The notes under the pieces were generated by a model. That model saw only the letters and a program-made list of their open reading frames with translations. It was not told the origin of the DNA and searched no databases. Shown here piece by piece: positions 63,984 to 64,000 of a DNA stretch of 64,000 bases (position 1 is the first letter of the stretch; each line of letters begins with the position of its first letter). This stretch comes from Gordonia rhizosphera NBRC 16068. Its GTDB lineage: Bacteria; Actinomycetota; Actinomycetes; Mycobacteriales; Mycobacteriaceae. The DNA lies in contig NZ_BAHC01000062.1 in assembly GCF_000298195.1 (NCBI RefSeq), positions 1-64,000 on the forward strand. Reading direction: 5' to 3'. Position numbers and translations under genes: made by a program.

Positions 63984-64000
63984 ACCCGGAACCACACAGC

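Overview
The window looks like a chromosomal segment of a high-GC, mycolic-acid-type actinobacterium, most likely Gordonia or a close relative. The evidence is the strong GC bias, frequent GTG starts, 4-bp ATGA/GTGA gene overlaps, and a gene order shared with the Mycobacterium tuberculosis Rv0946-Rv0959 block: VWA protein, MoxR-like ATPase, purH, purN, DUF6350 membrane protein, 34-kDa-antigen-like protein, sucD, sucC, M23 peptidase, uvrD1, chorismate mutase and pgi. The genus is inferred from memory of family and gene order; no search was run.

Layout. 1-2632: MoxR/VWA pair (VWA gene cut by the left edge). 2707-4157: a three-gene ArsR operon with two identical-arm operators upstream. 4257-6694: a fadD gene between two clusters of 21-bp tandem repeats in opposite orientation. 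6689-12546: purN-purH-TSUP transporter, a DUF6350 membrane protein and the 34-kDa-antigen-like protein, which has a Gly/Gln/Tyr repeat tail. 12660-22593: a seven-gene leucine/isovalerate catabolic operon (accD1-accA1-fadE-maoC-citE-fadD-aacS) behind a palindromic operator. Divergent from it is a very large fused 2-oxoacid:ferredoxin oxidoreductase (22814-26377), followed by a convergent TetR gene. 27233-31609: nitroreductase, NUDIX, carboxyltransferase, SRPBCC, RDD and a repeat protein. 31759-43735: sucCD, M23 peptidase, uvrD1, two envelope proteins, aroQ and pgi. 43857-45805: small accessory genes. 45915-50321: a four-gene, translationally coupled biosynthetic operon (ThDP enzyme, SRPBCC, FabH-like ketosynthase with an altered active site, PLP aminotransferase) ending in its own hairpin. 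50408-50568: a palindromic MITE-like element. 50593-52751: a sensor kinase and a response regulator that face each other and overlap tail to tail. 52953-56494: DNA glycosylase, CysQ-like phosphatase, cobF, SDR and tRNA-Arg(CCT). 56803-62309: an aromatic-type catabolic island (IclR, PDR-type reductase, CYP199-like P450, second IclR, SCOT-type CoA-transferase). 62578-63983: cobalamin riboswitch, NiCoT transporter and a 35-residue Cys-rich metallothionein-like protein.

How the parts fit. The leucine operon can take isovaleryl-CoA to acetoacetate and acetoacetyl-CoA; the divergent oxidoreductase could supply the acyl-CoA from the 2-oxoacid, replacing the Bkd complex found beside the orthologous M. 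tuberculosis genes. The least familiar part is the 45915-50321 operon, which has the parts of a small natural-product pathway (carboligase, acyl transfer, transamination) and a FabH-like enzyme in which the HQAN-motif histidine is Asn. Several non-coding features (21-bp repeat clusters, hairpin element, REP-like palindrome, 14-bp and 19-bp repeats) sit at gene junctions.
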